Below, one piece after another: positions 38,214 through 48,655 of a DNA stretch of 64,000 nucleotides (position 1 is its first letter; each line of letters begins with the position of its first letter). A model generated the notes under the pieces. It was given only the letters and a program-made list of their open reading frames with translations. It was not told the DNA's origin and made no database searches. The stretch spans positions 53,159 through 117,158 of the forward strand of contig JBBPTG010000084.1 in the NCBI GenBank assembly GCA_038093975.1, given 5' to 3'. Origin of the DNA: Chalciporus piperatus (Eukaryota > Basidiomycota > Agaricomycetes > Boletales > Boletaceae). A program made the translations under genes and the position numbers.

Positions 38214-40096
38214 CTAAGCGTACAATCTCTTGGTGTATCTACAACGAACACGATCAGTTATTCCATCCCACACATATCCATCGAAAAAAGGACTCACGAA
38301 TTCAAACCATGCACGCCACCTTCGACTTGAGCACTCGCGGTCCTCAACTCGAACCGAACCCCGCCCTCTCTGACGCCCTGCTTCAACGCCGTCACGCTCC
38401 GTACGCCAATGTCTTGCAAGCTGTGTTGCAGACCGACGTGCAAGTAAGGAATGAACGCCTTGATGCTTCCCTTGTCTTGGACATCTCCAGACACACCCTG
38501 CGCTACCTTGACGGCGGACATTTCCGAGAAGTAACGCGTCGTCGCCGCGTTCTCGTGTGGCGCGCTCGTAGGCTGAGGAGCGTGCTTCGTCGAACCGGGC
38601 TTGCCATTGAAGGCAGGATTGGGACCAGGCTTGCCAGCTTCCATAGCCTCCAAGCTACCCATACCTCGATAAGCCTTGACACGCTTGCCGTCGTGGTAAA
38701 AGTACTCTCCAGGAGCCTCGGTAGTACCAGCAAGCAAACCTCCCATCATGACAGCGCTCGCACCAAGCGCGAGTGCCTTGACGATATGACCCACGTTCCC
38801 AACCCCACCGTCTGCGATAACCGGTACGCCAAACTTGTTCGCAAACTCGGCGACGGCGTACACAGCCGTTGCCTGAGGACGACCGACGGCCATGACTTCT
38901 TGCGTGATACAGATAGATCCACTACCCATACCAACGCGAAGACCGTCAGCGCCAGCGGCGATGAGGTTGGCAGCTTGTTCGCGCGTGACGACGTTTCCGG
39001 CGATGACCTCGAGTTTGGGGAACGTCTCTCTGATCCATTTGATCATGTCGACCTGGTAGATAGAGTTACCCTGCGACGAATCAAGGACGGCGATGTCGAG
39101 ACCAGCTTCGACGAGGAGCTTGAGACGCTCCTTGTCGTTGGGACGCGTACCGACGGCCGCAGCTGCGTAAAGCTGCTTGCTCTCGAGGTTCTTGCTCGCA
39201 AGAGGGTAGTTTTGGTTTTTGAGAAGATCGGAACGGGCGAGGAGGGACGTGAGGCGACCCTGGTCGTCGACGATAGGAAGCTTCCCCTTCTTGGAGGAAC
39301 GGAGGATGATGTTGGCTTCGTTGAGGGTGACACCTTGGGAAGCGGTAACGAGGCTGGTGGTCATCACTTCATGGAGGGATGTGGAAGGGGATTCGAATTG
39401 AACGTCGCGTGAAGTAACGATACCGACGAGTTTCCCTCCGAGAGATCCGGTGTCTGGATTAGCAAGAATCAGCACCAGAGAAGACAAAGGATATTGTTGG
39501 ATAAAAGTCAGAACATTACAAAGCTCCGCAGATCACAGGCAGAAAAGCCCGTTACTCGGAAGAACGAAGGTTAATGTACAATGATTTCTCATCAAATATC
39601 AAAAACGAACAAGAAAACGAAACGTACCAGTGATGGGGATGCCGCAGAAGCCAAGTCTCGCCTTGATGTCCAAAACATCAGCGACGGTGTGATTAGGAGA
39701 GAAGACGACTGGATCGGTGATGAACCCGTTCTCGTGCCTTTTCACGGCACGGACCATAGCCGCTTGCGAAGCAGCAGACTGGTTGTGGTGAATGACACCG
39801 ATACCACCCAAGAGTGCGAGACTGATGGCCATCTCTGTCTCGGTAACGGTGTCCATCGGGCTACTCATGAACGGAGTCTTCAACACGACGTTCCGAGTGA
39901 TCCTGGTCTCGGTGATAACGTCCGAGGCAGGAAAGTCGATCCTTCCCGGTAACATGAGGAAGTCGTTGTAGGTGAGACCTCCGTGGACTTGAGAGTCCAT
40001 GAGCTCGTTGACGGAGAGCCCATCTGAGCGGGCATAAGTCTGAAGGTGAGCAATCGCTTCAGAGGGATCAAGGATCTCTTTCAAAGGAGCGGGCAT
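38214..40096 (-). CDS. IMPDH: Inosine-5'-monophosphate dehydrogenase
   Basis: Three exons (40096-39628, 39453-38298, 38238-38214) give 549 aa. The last exon is only 25 nt and supplies the conserved end SYTKRLYA after VHGLN; without it the protein stops early. The enzyme oxidises IMP to XMP with NAD+, the rate-limiting step to GTP. Visible are [11 protein letters not shown] and SSPMDTVTE, the CBS pair ([31 protein letters not shown]), catalytic Cys338 in [27 protein letters not shown], and the flap Arg463-Tyr464 in TTRYFSE. The flap before RYF is enlarged by a Pro/Gly-rich insert ([14 protein letters not shown]...). Intron 1 (174 nt) is the longest in the host genes of this window. Confidence 0.96.
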
Positions 40097-41197
40097 TTTA
40101 GCCAGCTGGATCAGAAAATTTCAGGGACGTCATATACGGCCATTTCAAGCGGAGATCCAATTAATAAGCTGCCTGTCCGTGTCCGAGTGTCAGACGCCGT
40201 GGACTCAGTGTGACACTGTGGTGGGTTGGGCTGGAACGTGTTGGATGTGCGAGCTAGATCCGTCCAGAGTATCACTATCGACGAGATCTTGGTCTACTTA
40301 TCGATGGATCGATGATGTGAAGTTCACTCAAGGATCGATGAGGCTCGCGGAGTGTGTCGCCGTGTCAAAGCGGCCCGACATCACAAAAATTGTGGAAAGT
40401 AAATCTTATCAGAACTGATTATGTCATGACGCATCTGGACTATCAAGTGCTGGCGCATATGTCGTGGTCGCGATCCGTTAAATCTAGGTATCTCTAGGGT
40501 CGCATTTTTCAGTTACCACCCTATCTAGAGCCAATTTGTGCTGTCTACAACTGGAGTTTTAGATAGACTACGACAGTTCACGGTAAACGATGGCAGACCA
40601 TCTCTTACATGACAGCTCATACCAACTCACGAGAGGCCATATCTTAGACCTCAGATCACGCTAAGTGACGACACACCATTTCTTGGATGTAGACAATCAG
40701 GGCTCCTACAGTACATCGGAGAACGGATCGTATAATAAATGTCATCGAATTTACGAATCAGAGTCCGAGTCCATACCGCACTAAGACGGCATAGGAAATG
40801 GCTCGGACGGGTAGGTACTACGAATGGACTGAGAGGGCCGAAAGCGACCCTGTCAGAGAGGAAGGAAGGCGAACGAACAGTCATCTGGAATTTGAAAGCA
40901 TATATGAGAACCGACAAAGCGAGAGCCGAAACGAGACAAATAGCGGAGCGACTTGAAGTGCGACTTGAGAGCAATGAGGAATAGTGGAAAACTTGATGAC
41001 TGAGGACTACGAGACTGAAAACGCGCTGTGAGAGCATAAGAGTTCGTTGGGCATATTGATAGCGAGTGAGAAATGACGAGCGGCGAGTGGCACTGATCGC
41101 GAACATGGCGAGAAACGGATGCACGAACTTGAGCTGTAACAACCTGAGACAAAGGTAAGTGTCGTCTCACTCGGATCAGCGGAGATTACCTGCGTGT
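40097..41197. other. Intergenic region, no gene seen
   Basis: 1.1 kb holding the IMP dehydrogenase promoter and the 3' side of the next minus-strand gene. Overlapping frames on both strands (about 40650-41170) show no motif and are probably chance. Confidence 0.5.
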
Positions 41198-42226
41198 TCA
41201 GATTTTCTTCGTCTTCCTCACGTTCTTCCGAGGCGTCTTGCGAGTTTGACGCTTCATCTGCTTTTTCACCTTCGTGTCCGACTCTGACTCCAACGAATCG
41301 TCATCGCCCTTGGAGTCATTTTCATCTTCCGAAGAAATGACACGGGCTTTCTTCTTCTCCCCTTTGTCCTTGGTCTTCCTCCCTTTCCTTTTTCTGTCCC
41401 CCCTTTCCTCTGCATCCTCGTCTGTGTCAGGGACCGAGTCGAGCAGATCCAGTACTACCACCTTGGTTTGCGCATCGGCAGACTGCGGAGGCTTGTATGT
41501 ACTATGACCCGGGCCGGCAATTCTAGGGGGCGAGAGAGAAAGAGACTCGGATGTCTCGGCGGGTACCTTGGGAGGGGGAACTGGAGCTTGCGAGATATGA
41601 GATCCGGTATTGAGAATCGATCCAATAGGAGCGAGCACTTCACGCACAGGTGCCTCCACAGCAACCGGCGGAATGGGGACTTCGAAGGGAGCAGCAGGCG
41701 CCGGTGGTCCCGGAAGAAGAACGAGCGCTTTGAGACGAGCAGGAAGAGAAGGAGTTTCGAGCGAAGCAGGGGGGACAGGGGGTTTATCAAGCAGAGAAGG
41801 CGGTGGTACGTGAGGAGCGACCGCCGATTTGTCAGGAGCAAGCGGTTCGTAAATAGATGCGAGTTCCTCGTGAAGAGGGATATAATTGGAGGGAGCTAGA
41901 AGGGGCGAAGATGGAGGAGGAGTGGCAAGACGAGACGGGGAAGAGATATCCCCCTCACGGCCAGCAGCTGAGGATCCTGAGACATTGCTGGCAGCTTCGA
42001 GTCGTAACACGCGCGCAGCAGCCTGTGCACGCATCTTCGCTAGGAATGGATCATTTCCACCGCCGTTGTTCTCGTTCTCGTGACTACTCAAATCGGCTGT
42101 GCGACCATTTTTGTCGTTGAACAGAACTCTAATCGCGTCGTGCGCGTCATAGAATAAACTATCGAGAAATATTTAAGGAAAGACAACTCACTGATTATGA
42201 TATCCAAGGATGCCGTCTGAGTCCAT
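41198..42226 (-). CDS. Hypothetical Lys-rich, disordered nuclear protein
   Basis: Two exons, 42226-42192 and 42158-41198, with a 33-nt GTGAGT...GATAG intron, give 331 aa starting MDSDGILGYHNHLFYDAHDA. The intron is very short but needed to connect the ATG to the long frame, which otherwise has no ATG near its start. The middle is Pro-rich. The end is acidic then strongly basic (GDRKRKGRKTKDKGEKKKAR; KKQMKRQTRKTPRKNVRKTK), suggesting nuclear or chromatin location. No family is recognised. The ATG lies within the first bases shared by foldback elements A and C, so the native 5' end may have been displaced by insertion of A. Confidence 0.62.
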
Positions 42227-42599
42227 TCAGCTCGTTAGGCTGTACAGCAAGGCCAGCCGATCACCAATTAGGCCGTGCTCTACTGGCCGGCTAAGGATTG
42301 GCCGCTGGTGTATGGTCACCTAGGTTAGGGATCGGCTAGTAATAGAATGTACACATAGAGTAGGGATCAGCCAATGTACCATTTTGCCCTGGCAGTGGGA
42401 ATGGCCAACACAAAGGTTCCCTGAGGTAGGACCTGGCCGACTGGTGCTAATTACCCAGTCCTGCCTGCATCAGGGTTCGGCCCATAGAGAATAGGGATAG
42501 GCCGATGTGTAAACCCTCCATGTGTAGGGAGCGGCCGATGCAGGAAATGTTTAGGGGTGGGCATTGGCCACTGAATCGTGTCTCCTACAGCAGGCATGG

Positions 42600-43740
42600 C
42601 CCGATAGATTGAGTGTCAATGGGTAGGGATGGGCCGATGCAATGATGTCCATCTGTAGGGATGGGCCGATGCAATGATGTCCATCTGTAGGGATGGGCCG
42701 ATGCCACCCACCTCAGTAGGTAGGGATTGGCCGATGTATAGTTTGTTGATGCATAGGAATGGGCCGATGCATTGAGCCTCAATGTGTAGGAATGGGCCGA
42801 TGCATTGAGCCTCAATGCGTAGGGATGGGCCGATGCAATCAGCGTCGATGTGTAGGAATGGGCCAATGGGTTGAGCCTCAATGCGTAGGGATGGGCCGAT
42901 ATACCGATTGTCACTAGGTACGGATGGGCCGATGCAATCAGCATCGATGTGTAGGGATGGGCCGATGCATTCAGCCTCAATGCGTAGGGATGGGCCGATA
43001 TACCTAGTGTTACTAGGTAGGCATGGGCCGATGCAATCAGCGTCGATGTGTAGGAATGGGCCCATGGGTTGAGCCTCAATGCGTAGGGATGGGCCGATAT
43101 ACCTATTGTCACTAGGAAGGCATGGGCCGATATACCTATTGTCACTAGGAAGGCATGGGCCGATGCAATCAGTGTCAATGTGTAGGAATGGGCCAATGGG
43201 TTGAGCCTCAATGGGTAGGGATGGGCTGATATACCTAGTGTCACTAGGTAGGGATGGGCCGATGCAATCAGCGTCAATGTGTAGGGATGGGCCGATGCAT
43301 TCAGCCTCAATGCGTAGGGATGGGCCGATATACCTATTGTCACTAGGAAGGCATGGGCCGATGAAATCAGTGTCAATGTGTAGGAATGGGCCAATGGGTT
43401 GAGCCTCAATGGGTAGGGATGGGCCGATATACCTAGTGTTACTAGGTAGGCATGGGCCGATGCAATCAGCGTCGATGTGTAGGAATGGGCCCATGGGTTG
43501 AGCCTCAATGCGTAGGAATGGGCCAATGGGTTGAGCCTCAATGCGTAGGGATGGGCCGATATACCTAGTGTCACTAGGTAGGGATGGGCCGATGCAATCA
43601 GCGTCGATGTGTAGGGATGGGCCAATGCATTCAGCCTCAATGGGTAGGGATGCGCCGATATACCTAGTGTCACTAGGCAGGCATGGGCCGATGTAAAGTT
43701 AGTCCATTGGTAGGGATAAGCCAATGTGATCAGTGTCAAT
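42600..43740 (+). repeat. 33-bp satellite I, left arm of element A
   Basis: About 34 units of a 33-bp repeat beginning ATGGGCCGAT and ending TGTAGGG. Several unit types alternate: GCAATCAGCGTC, GCATTGAGCCTC, GGGTTGAGCCTC and ATACCTAGTGTCACTAGG (the last contains a palindrome). Because 33 is divisible by three, frames stay open through the array on both strands. Confidence 0.95.
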
Positions 43741-43755
43741 ATTATATGGCCTACA

Positions 43756-44605
43756 CTACATTACATTCCTCAGCCTCTCCAACATGTCCATCTGACGTAG
43801 CAAAGAAATCATATGGAATATGTGTTGCCTACGAGTGTAGGCCAGAAATTCTAAGCGTTCAAACATGATCCAAGATAGGGCCATCAGTGTGGCATCATCA
43901 TTTCTGGCCTGTTCTTCGGCGGCTGATCCCTCTGGCGGCTGGTGTTCTCTGCGCAGCCCTTGGGCCAATTGTCTGTTGGCCCAGTTGATTGCTTGCTCCA
44001 CTGGATTGCGGCCGACGACGTTATCATCAATGTATTCCATGCCATAATCATGAAAACCACTCACAGTGATCAAACGTCCCTGTGAATGGTGTATTTCCTG
44101 TCGCCATGTCCTCAGGATTTCTACCTTGCCAGTCATGGGCTGCAATCCAATGAATTCTTCTGCCCTCATAGGATGCCACGAGGTACTTACGCAGGTCCAG
44201 CTCGTCCAGAAGTCTATTTTCGTTTTCCCTCCGATCATTCGACGACATGATAGCTGGGATGTCAGCCGATGCAATATCCTGCTCATCGGCCTCGGCTGGA
44301 TCACGGCCTGACAAGGTAAGAAAATGTGTCATGAAAGCCGCGTTGATAATCGATGAGTTCTGGGCCATTTCGGCCCACATCCTCTGGCCTCTGGTTTGAT
44401 ACGTTGCCCCTGATTCGGCTGACCTCTGTTGAAACCATTCGGCCACCCTTGCTGCGTCGGCACGGACTGTCCTGATATCCTCCTCGGAGCCATTACCCAA
44501 AAGGATTCGAACGGTTCTCTCAACAGGACGAATGGATCTCATGCCAAGATTCTCCGCACCTCCAAAACCAGCCTGGCGGCTTTCATCTTCTGGGCTTGGG
44601 CTCAT
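43756..44605 (-). CDS. Element-borne gene of unknown family (loop of foldback A)
   Basis: Two exons, 44605-44065 and 44000-43756, with a 64-nt GTGAGT...CCAG intron and a TGATAAC branch-like site, give 261 aa. The ATG at 44605 (MSPSPEDESRQAGFGG) is the first in frame after the satellite. The protein is mostly helical and charged, with no membrane segment. Recognisable stretches: RPVERTVRILLGNGSEEDI, RILL...TRGQRMWAEMAQNSSI, RRIHWIAAHDW, LEQAINWANRQLAQGLRR, and a C-terminal helix ERLEFLAYTRRQHIFHMISL. It resembles no transposase catalytic pattern known to me. The end of the gene recurs in element C as a broken copy, so it belongs to the element family rather than to the site. The upstream promoter must lie in the satellite arm. 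Confidence 0.62.
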
Positions 44606-44650
44606 GGCAAATTCCCGCAGCGCATGTTCTTCCCGATACGGGCCTGTGAA

Positions 44651-45305
44651 ATTGAGGCTCAACCCATTGGCCCATTCCTACACATTGACACTGATTGCAT
44701 CGGCCCATTCCTGCCTAGTGACAATTGGTATATCAGCCCATTCCTACGCATTGAGGCTCATTGCATTGGCCCATTCCTACGCATTGAGGCTCAATGCATC
44801 GGCCCATCCCTACACATCAATGCTGATTGCATCGGCCCATTCCTACCTGGTGACAATAAGTATATTGGCCCATTCCTACCAATGGACTAACTTTAGATCG
44901 ACCTGCCCCTACCTAGTGACAATAGGAATATCGACCCATTTTTAAGCATTGAGGGTCTACCCATTGGCCCATCCCTACACATTGACACTGATTGCATCGG
45001 CCCATTCCTACCTAGTGACACTAGGAATATCGGCCCATCCCTACCCATTGAGGCTCAACCCATTGGCCCACCCCTACGCATTGAGGCTCAACCCATTGGC
45101 CCATTCCTACACATCGACGCTGATTGCATCGGCCCATCCCTACGCATTGAGGCTCAATGCATCGGCCCATTCCTACACATTGAGGCTCAATGCATCGGCC
45201 CATTCCTATGCATCAACAAACTATACATCGGCCAATCCCTACCTACTGAGGCGGGTGGCATCGGCCCATCCCTACCCATTGACACTCAATCTATCGGGCC
45301 ATGCC
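44651..45305 (-). repeat. 33-bp satellite I, right arm of element A (inverted)
   Basis: About 20 units of the same 33-bp repeat in the opposite orientation (GGCCCATTCCTACACATTGA type). It mirrors the unit types of the left arm but is shorter, so the arms are unequal in copy number. Confidence 0.93.
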
Positions 45306-45621
45306 TGCTGTAGGAGACATGATTCAGTGGTCAATGCCCACCCCTAAACATTTCCTGCATCAGCCGCTCCCTACACATGGAGGGTTTACACATCGGCCTA
45401 TCCCTATTCTCTATGGGCCGAACCCTGATGCAGGCAGGACTGGGTAATTAGCACCAGTCGGCCAGGTCCTACCTCATGGAACCTTTGTGTTGGCCATTCC
45501 CACTGCCAGGGCACAATGGTACATTGGCTGATCCCTACTCTATGTGTACATTCTATTACTAGCCGATCCCTAACCTAGGTGCATCAGCAAGACTGTAAAA
45601 AGTCTGAAATGACTGGAGCTT

Positions 45622-45651
45622 ACTTGTCTGACTGGAGCCAGTCAGACAAGT
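45622..45651. repeat. Subterminal hairpin of element B (left); mirrored at 49881-49910
   Basis: Perfect 14-bp arms ACTTGTCTGACTGG / CCAGTCAGACAAGT with a 2-nt spacer. The same hairpin occurs at the other end of the element at 49881-49910. It could be a transposase or recombination site. Confidence 0.85.
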
Positions 45652-45960
45652 GAGCCAGTAGCCAAGTGCCCCAGGCATCCAGTAGTCTCAGTCATCCAGT
45701 AGCCAAGTGCCCCAGGCATCCAGTAGTCTCAGTCATCCAGTAACCAAGTGTTCCAGTCATCCAATAGTCTCAGTCATCCAGTAGTCCAGTGAGTCAGTGC
45801 TCCAGTAATCTCAGTAGTCTCAGTCATCCAGTCATCCAGTATACCATTGGGCTCAGAAACCTAGTCACTCAGGAATCCAGAAACTCGAGTGTTTGAGAAG
45901 TCAATTACCCCAGAAGCCAAGTAACTCCAGTACTCGAGATCCCGAATTCAATCTGGGAGG
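45652..45960 (+). repeat. ACTGGA-type satellite III, left arm of element B
   Basis: Degenerate 10-12 bp units (CAGTCATCCAGTAGTCTCAG type) followed by a short non-repetitive stretch. The right arm carries the reverse complement in a much longer array. Confidence 0.85.
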
Positions 45961-46198
45961 CCAATGGCCAGAGATTTAATAGGGTAGTTTCAGAAAAATA
46001 TATATTTGTGTATCTGATACAATGTATTTACGGGTGGTTACATGGTGAGATGGCTCGACAGGCACCACGACAGTCAGCAGGCACAATACATGGACTCATC
46101 AATCAAAGTGACATGCAAGTGAAGAAGAAGCTCATCTTAAGATGATGGCGACGAGAGCAATATAAGAGAAAGACCGCATGTGGTGGCAACGAAACAAC

Positions 46199-46640
46199 TT
46201 ATGTGGATGCAGTCAAGTACAAGCCATAGGCCGCAGCATACGAAAAAATCTCGGCCAAGTCCTGGGCATCAGGTGTAGATGAGGGTAAGACACGGTCAAC
46301 AGAGATCATCATGATGGTACCACTGTTCAAGAGGGCGATGATCAGAACCATGAAGGGAGGGAAGTCGAAGCGGAACACAAAGGCTAAGATAGTGAAGCAG
46401 ACGACGATGCGGATGGTCTCAGCACAGGCGTAGATGGAATAGTTGCGCATACCTTGGGGAAATTTTCAAATGATACGGGAACCGCAGATAGCGTGAACGA
46501 TGGTGGAGAGACTGGGCTCCGTCAAGACGATGTCAGCGGCACCACGGGCAGGGTCGGTGGCACCTTCAATGGCAATACTACTACCAGCATTGGCACGAGA
46601 GAGGGCGAGGCATGCACCGTGGAGCATGGCAGACGAGGAT
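46199..46640 (-). pseudogene. PMA1: Plasma-membrane H+-ATPase fragment, C-terminal part
   Basis: Two frames match the fungal P3-type proton pump. Around 46600-46466: LALSRANAG, then [20 protein letters not shown] and LSTIVHAI, the hinge and hydrolysis-domain end that leads into membrane segment 5. From 46450 to 46199: MRNYSIYACAETIRIVVCF, FRFDFPPFMVLIIALLN and DLAEIFSYAAAYGLYLT, covering membrane segments 5-6 and beyond. A stop and frameshift separate the blocks (after GSRII). The invariant GDGVNDAPAL is mutated to a GACLAL-like string, and the phosphorylation-site domain is absent. It is a dead fragment, not a pump gene. Confidence 0.88.
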
Positions 46641-46744
46641 GTTGTTAAGACCGCGGTCGTTATACCTGAAACCAGCGCAGAGAACGAGAATTTCAGCGAC
46701 ACATTTCTGGGTCTTGGCGTTTGCGGGACGAGGGATTCCCTCTT

Positions 46745-46985
46745 TGTTGTTCTGCATCTTCGCCGTCCGAGTCTACGCTGTCTATCGTATCTGTCCGACG
46801 TGATGGTGTTGCCGGTTGAAGTCTTCACGAAGATCTGTATACCACCACGGAGTCAACATTAGAAATGTGTATCGAATGGCAACATACCAAGGTGGAGGGT
46901 ACTGTCCTTCTGTTGTAGTTGGAGAGTGTCCGACCGTCCTCAAGCTGCTGAGTACCCGCGAAAATGAGGCGCTGTTGTCAAGGGA
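46745..46985 (-). pseudogene. Ubiquitin gene fragment(s)
   Basis: The first half reads [14 protein letters not shown] (about 46838-46796), matching the start of ubiquitin, followed out of frame by NKEGIP (about 46745). A second block upstream reads QQRLIFAGTQQLEDGRTLSN then STL (about 46983-46890), matching the C-terminal half. The order, C-half of one unit followed by N-half of the next, fits a junction in a polyubiquitin gene. Several substitutions, frameshifts and the missing RLRGG show decay. Confidence 0.85.
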
Positions 46986-47009
46986 CATCAGGCAGTTGCT
47001 ACAGTACAC

Positions 47010-47300
47010 CAAGCACGGACGGGGATACCTTGGCGGTACCATTGTTCTCGTTGGAAAGGATGAGAGGACCACGACGACCAGGACCACGGCATTGGCGATA
47101 ACGGCGGTTGCGCACCTCCACAGAGTTTGCGAGAGTTGGGAACCCTGATGATGTCTGCATGGGCGTTAAGGCTGTTGAGGAGGGCGACGGCTTCCTTGGC
47201 TTCTTGAGGGACTCTACAGAATCGAGGACGACAAGGTGGACTTCGGAGGTTTGCTGGATGCGGGCACGAGCGGCGGCTGGTTCGATGTGGTTGTAAGTTA
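47010..47300 (-). pseudogene. Ribosomal protein uL4 (RPL4) fragment
   Basis: Pieces in three frames follow the order of eukaryotic uL4: HLVVLDSVESLKK, KEAVALLNSLNAHADIIRV, NSRKL, then EVRNRRYRQCRGPGRRGPLI and NENNGTAKV. In intact uL4 these read as one block, with the KMRNRRxxQRRGP motif and EDNG. Frame changes between blocks make it non-functional. It abuts the ubiquitin fragment directly. Confidence 0.8.
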
Positions 47301-47424
47301 GACGTGTTTGACATACAGTGAGCTTACCAAGAGCTTACATAATATTCCAGCACAACTCCACAAGTCCTTGCTCCTCACTCAAGAATGTTGCTCGTCGTCA
47401 GCTCTCGTCGTCGGATTCAAGTCG

Positions 47425-48655
47425 AGTTGTTCGGTCCCAACAAGGTCGAGCAGGAAAAAAGCGACCACCAACACAGACCGGCAGGACTTGTCGGTATCTC
47501 CAGCGACCCCGAATTTATTGGAGTCGTCGTCTAGGTACGCTATCTCACTTAGCGCTCTCCTCAACTCGTGCACCCTCTAGTGCGACAACGGCAAGAACAC
47601 GAGAGTCACGAGGACGGGACAACGATCACACGATTTTACGACAGGACAACGGCGACCACAGAATAACGACAACCACAGGACAGTGCAACGAGGATGATTG
47701 GATGGTGAGCTGCTTCGTTATCCTGGTTTTCGCGTTCCGCTTCGACCTCCCTCTCTTCATGGTTCAAGGCTAATGATTCGTCGTCAGTCCTCGTCGCCGG
47801 GATTGAATTCTGCGGTCCCAACAAGCTCGGAAGAACGCGATACTTCGTCAATATCGACCTCCTGCTCTTCATCAACTCCACATCGTTTCTGCGAAGGGCG
47901 CAAGGTACGGACGTCTCAAACCGACAACGTTGACACTATACACGAGCTCCGTACCCACGCCGTTGAGGGCCCTGCGATCCCCAACCTGCCCATTGCCCAT
48001 CTCCAGGAACTCCCGCTAACGAGACGACGATCGCTGCTCCTCTTGGTCGATACCAATACGTCCCCATTGAGACCACTGAGCCCTCCAATGCTCGCTCTCT
48101 TGAGCCCAGGACTAACTGCCCGGTATGTGTTCGAAATGAGAACCGACCTCGCTGACACTCACGATCTCCATGTTCACGCGAAGGCGGGCGATGAGGGCCC
48201 TGCCATCTTCGACTCGGCCATGTCTCTTCTTCAAGCACGAGATCACACGGGCCAACAAGACGACAATCACTGCTCCACTCGGTGGATACCAATACATCGT
48301 GTGTGTCATGTTGCGTTTGACAGGCTTTCAAAGAACATGTCGCCAACGCTCACTCTTTGTCCATTCCTTTCCTCGTTCGTCCCCGCTGGCGCGGTGTCGC
48401 CCGAAATCCAGTGTAAGTCCCTCATTCACCAAGACTGTCTCGTCTCAGAGTTATTTTTGTCTTTGCACTCACGCGCGGCAAATCGACGCCTTGTATTGTA
48501 TGAAGTGCTCAACGCCAGTAATGCCATCAAGGCTCCCACGGTCTCTCCTGCTCGAAGGCCAAGGTAAGCACAATGACACCTCGTTCTACAATTGAATCTG
48601 TCGATTTCAAGATTGGTGATATTGTGCCTGCTGACTGTCGCGGTGCCTGTCGAGC
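47425..48655 (+). pseudogene. PMA1: Plasma-membrane H+-ATPase fragments, N-terminal part
   Basis: On the opposite strand to the C-terminal fragment, scattered blocks match the N-terminal half of the pump. They are VELFGPNKVEQEKS (47428-47460), a second copy GIEFCGPNKLGR (about 47800), LLLFINST (about 47855-47880), YEVLNASNAIKA (about 48499-48540, family YEERNAGNAVKA) and DFKIGDIVPADCR (48602-48642). A block CFVILVFAFRFDLPLFM (47710-47763) is a decayed inverted copy of membrane segment 5. An unidentified segment with two diverged copies (EGPAIPNL.../EGPAIFDS..., 47960-48300) lies between. Duplications, inversions and stops rule out function. Confidence 0.8.

Larger units (their letters stand above)
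42224..45582. mobile_element. Foldback-type element A (satellite arms, gene in loop)
   Basis: Two long inverted arms face each other: left 42224-43740 and right 44651-45582. The outer part of each arm is about 300-390 bp of non-repetitive sequence. Examples are GGGATCGGCTAGTAATAGAA at about 42329 and its reverse complement near 45549, and CAGTCCTGCCTGCATCAGGG and its reverse complement. The inner part is a 33-bp satellite. A 0.9-kb loop carries a two-exon gene. The right arm stops abruptly at 45582, missing about 110 terminal bp, where element B begins. The left end starts CATTCAGCTCGTTAGGC, shared with element C. No transposase is seen. Arms made of tandem repeats around a loop are the definition of foldback (FB/Galileo-like) transposons. 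Confidence 0.8.

Noticed and set aside
38120..39412. 430-codon plus-strand frame opposite IMP dehydrogenase
   Set aside because: It is a shadow of the strongly coding minus strand, where all catalytic motifs are found.
40651..41170. 163-codon minus-strand frame and overlapping plus-strand frame downstream of the Lys-rich gene
   Set aside because: Both strands are open, there is no motif or splice continuity, and the position is a 3' region.
42585..43739. Long frames (up to 384 codons) through the satellite arrays, and the similar ones at 44.5-45.3, 54.0-54.5 and 62.7-63.8 kb
   Set aside because: They are the 33-bp unit read as 11 codons on both strands. They cross arm and loop borders and have no sequence other than the repeat.
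47698..48567. 289-codon plus-strand frame in element B as an intact gene
   Set aside because: It runs through several H+-ATPase fragments in changing frames and through a duplicated segment. The similarity is to pieces in other frames, so the continuous frame is accidental.
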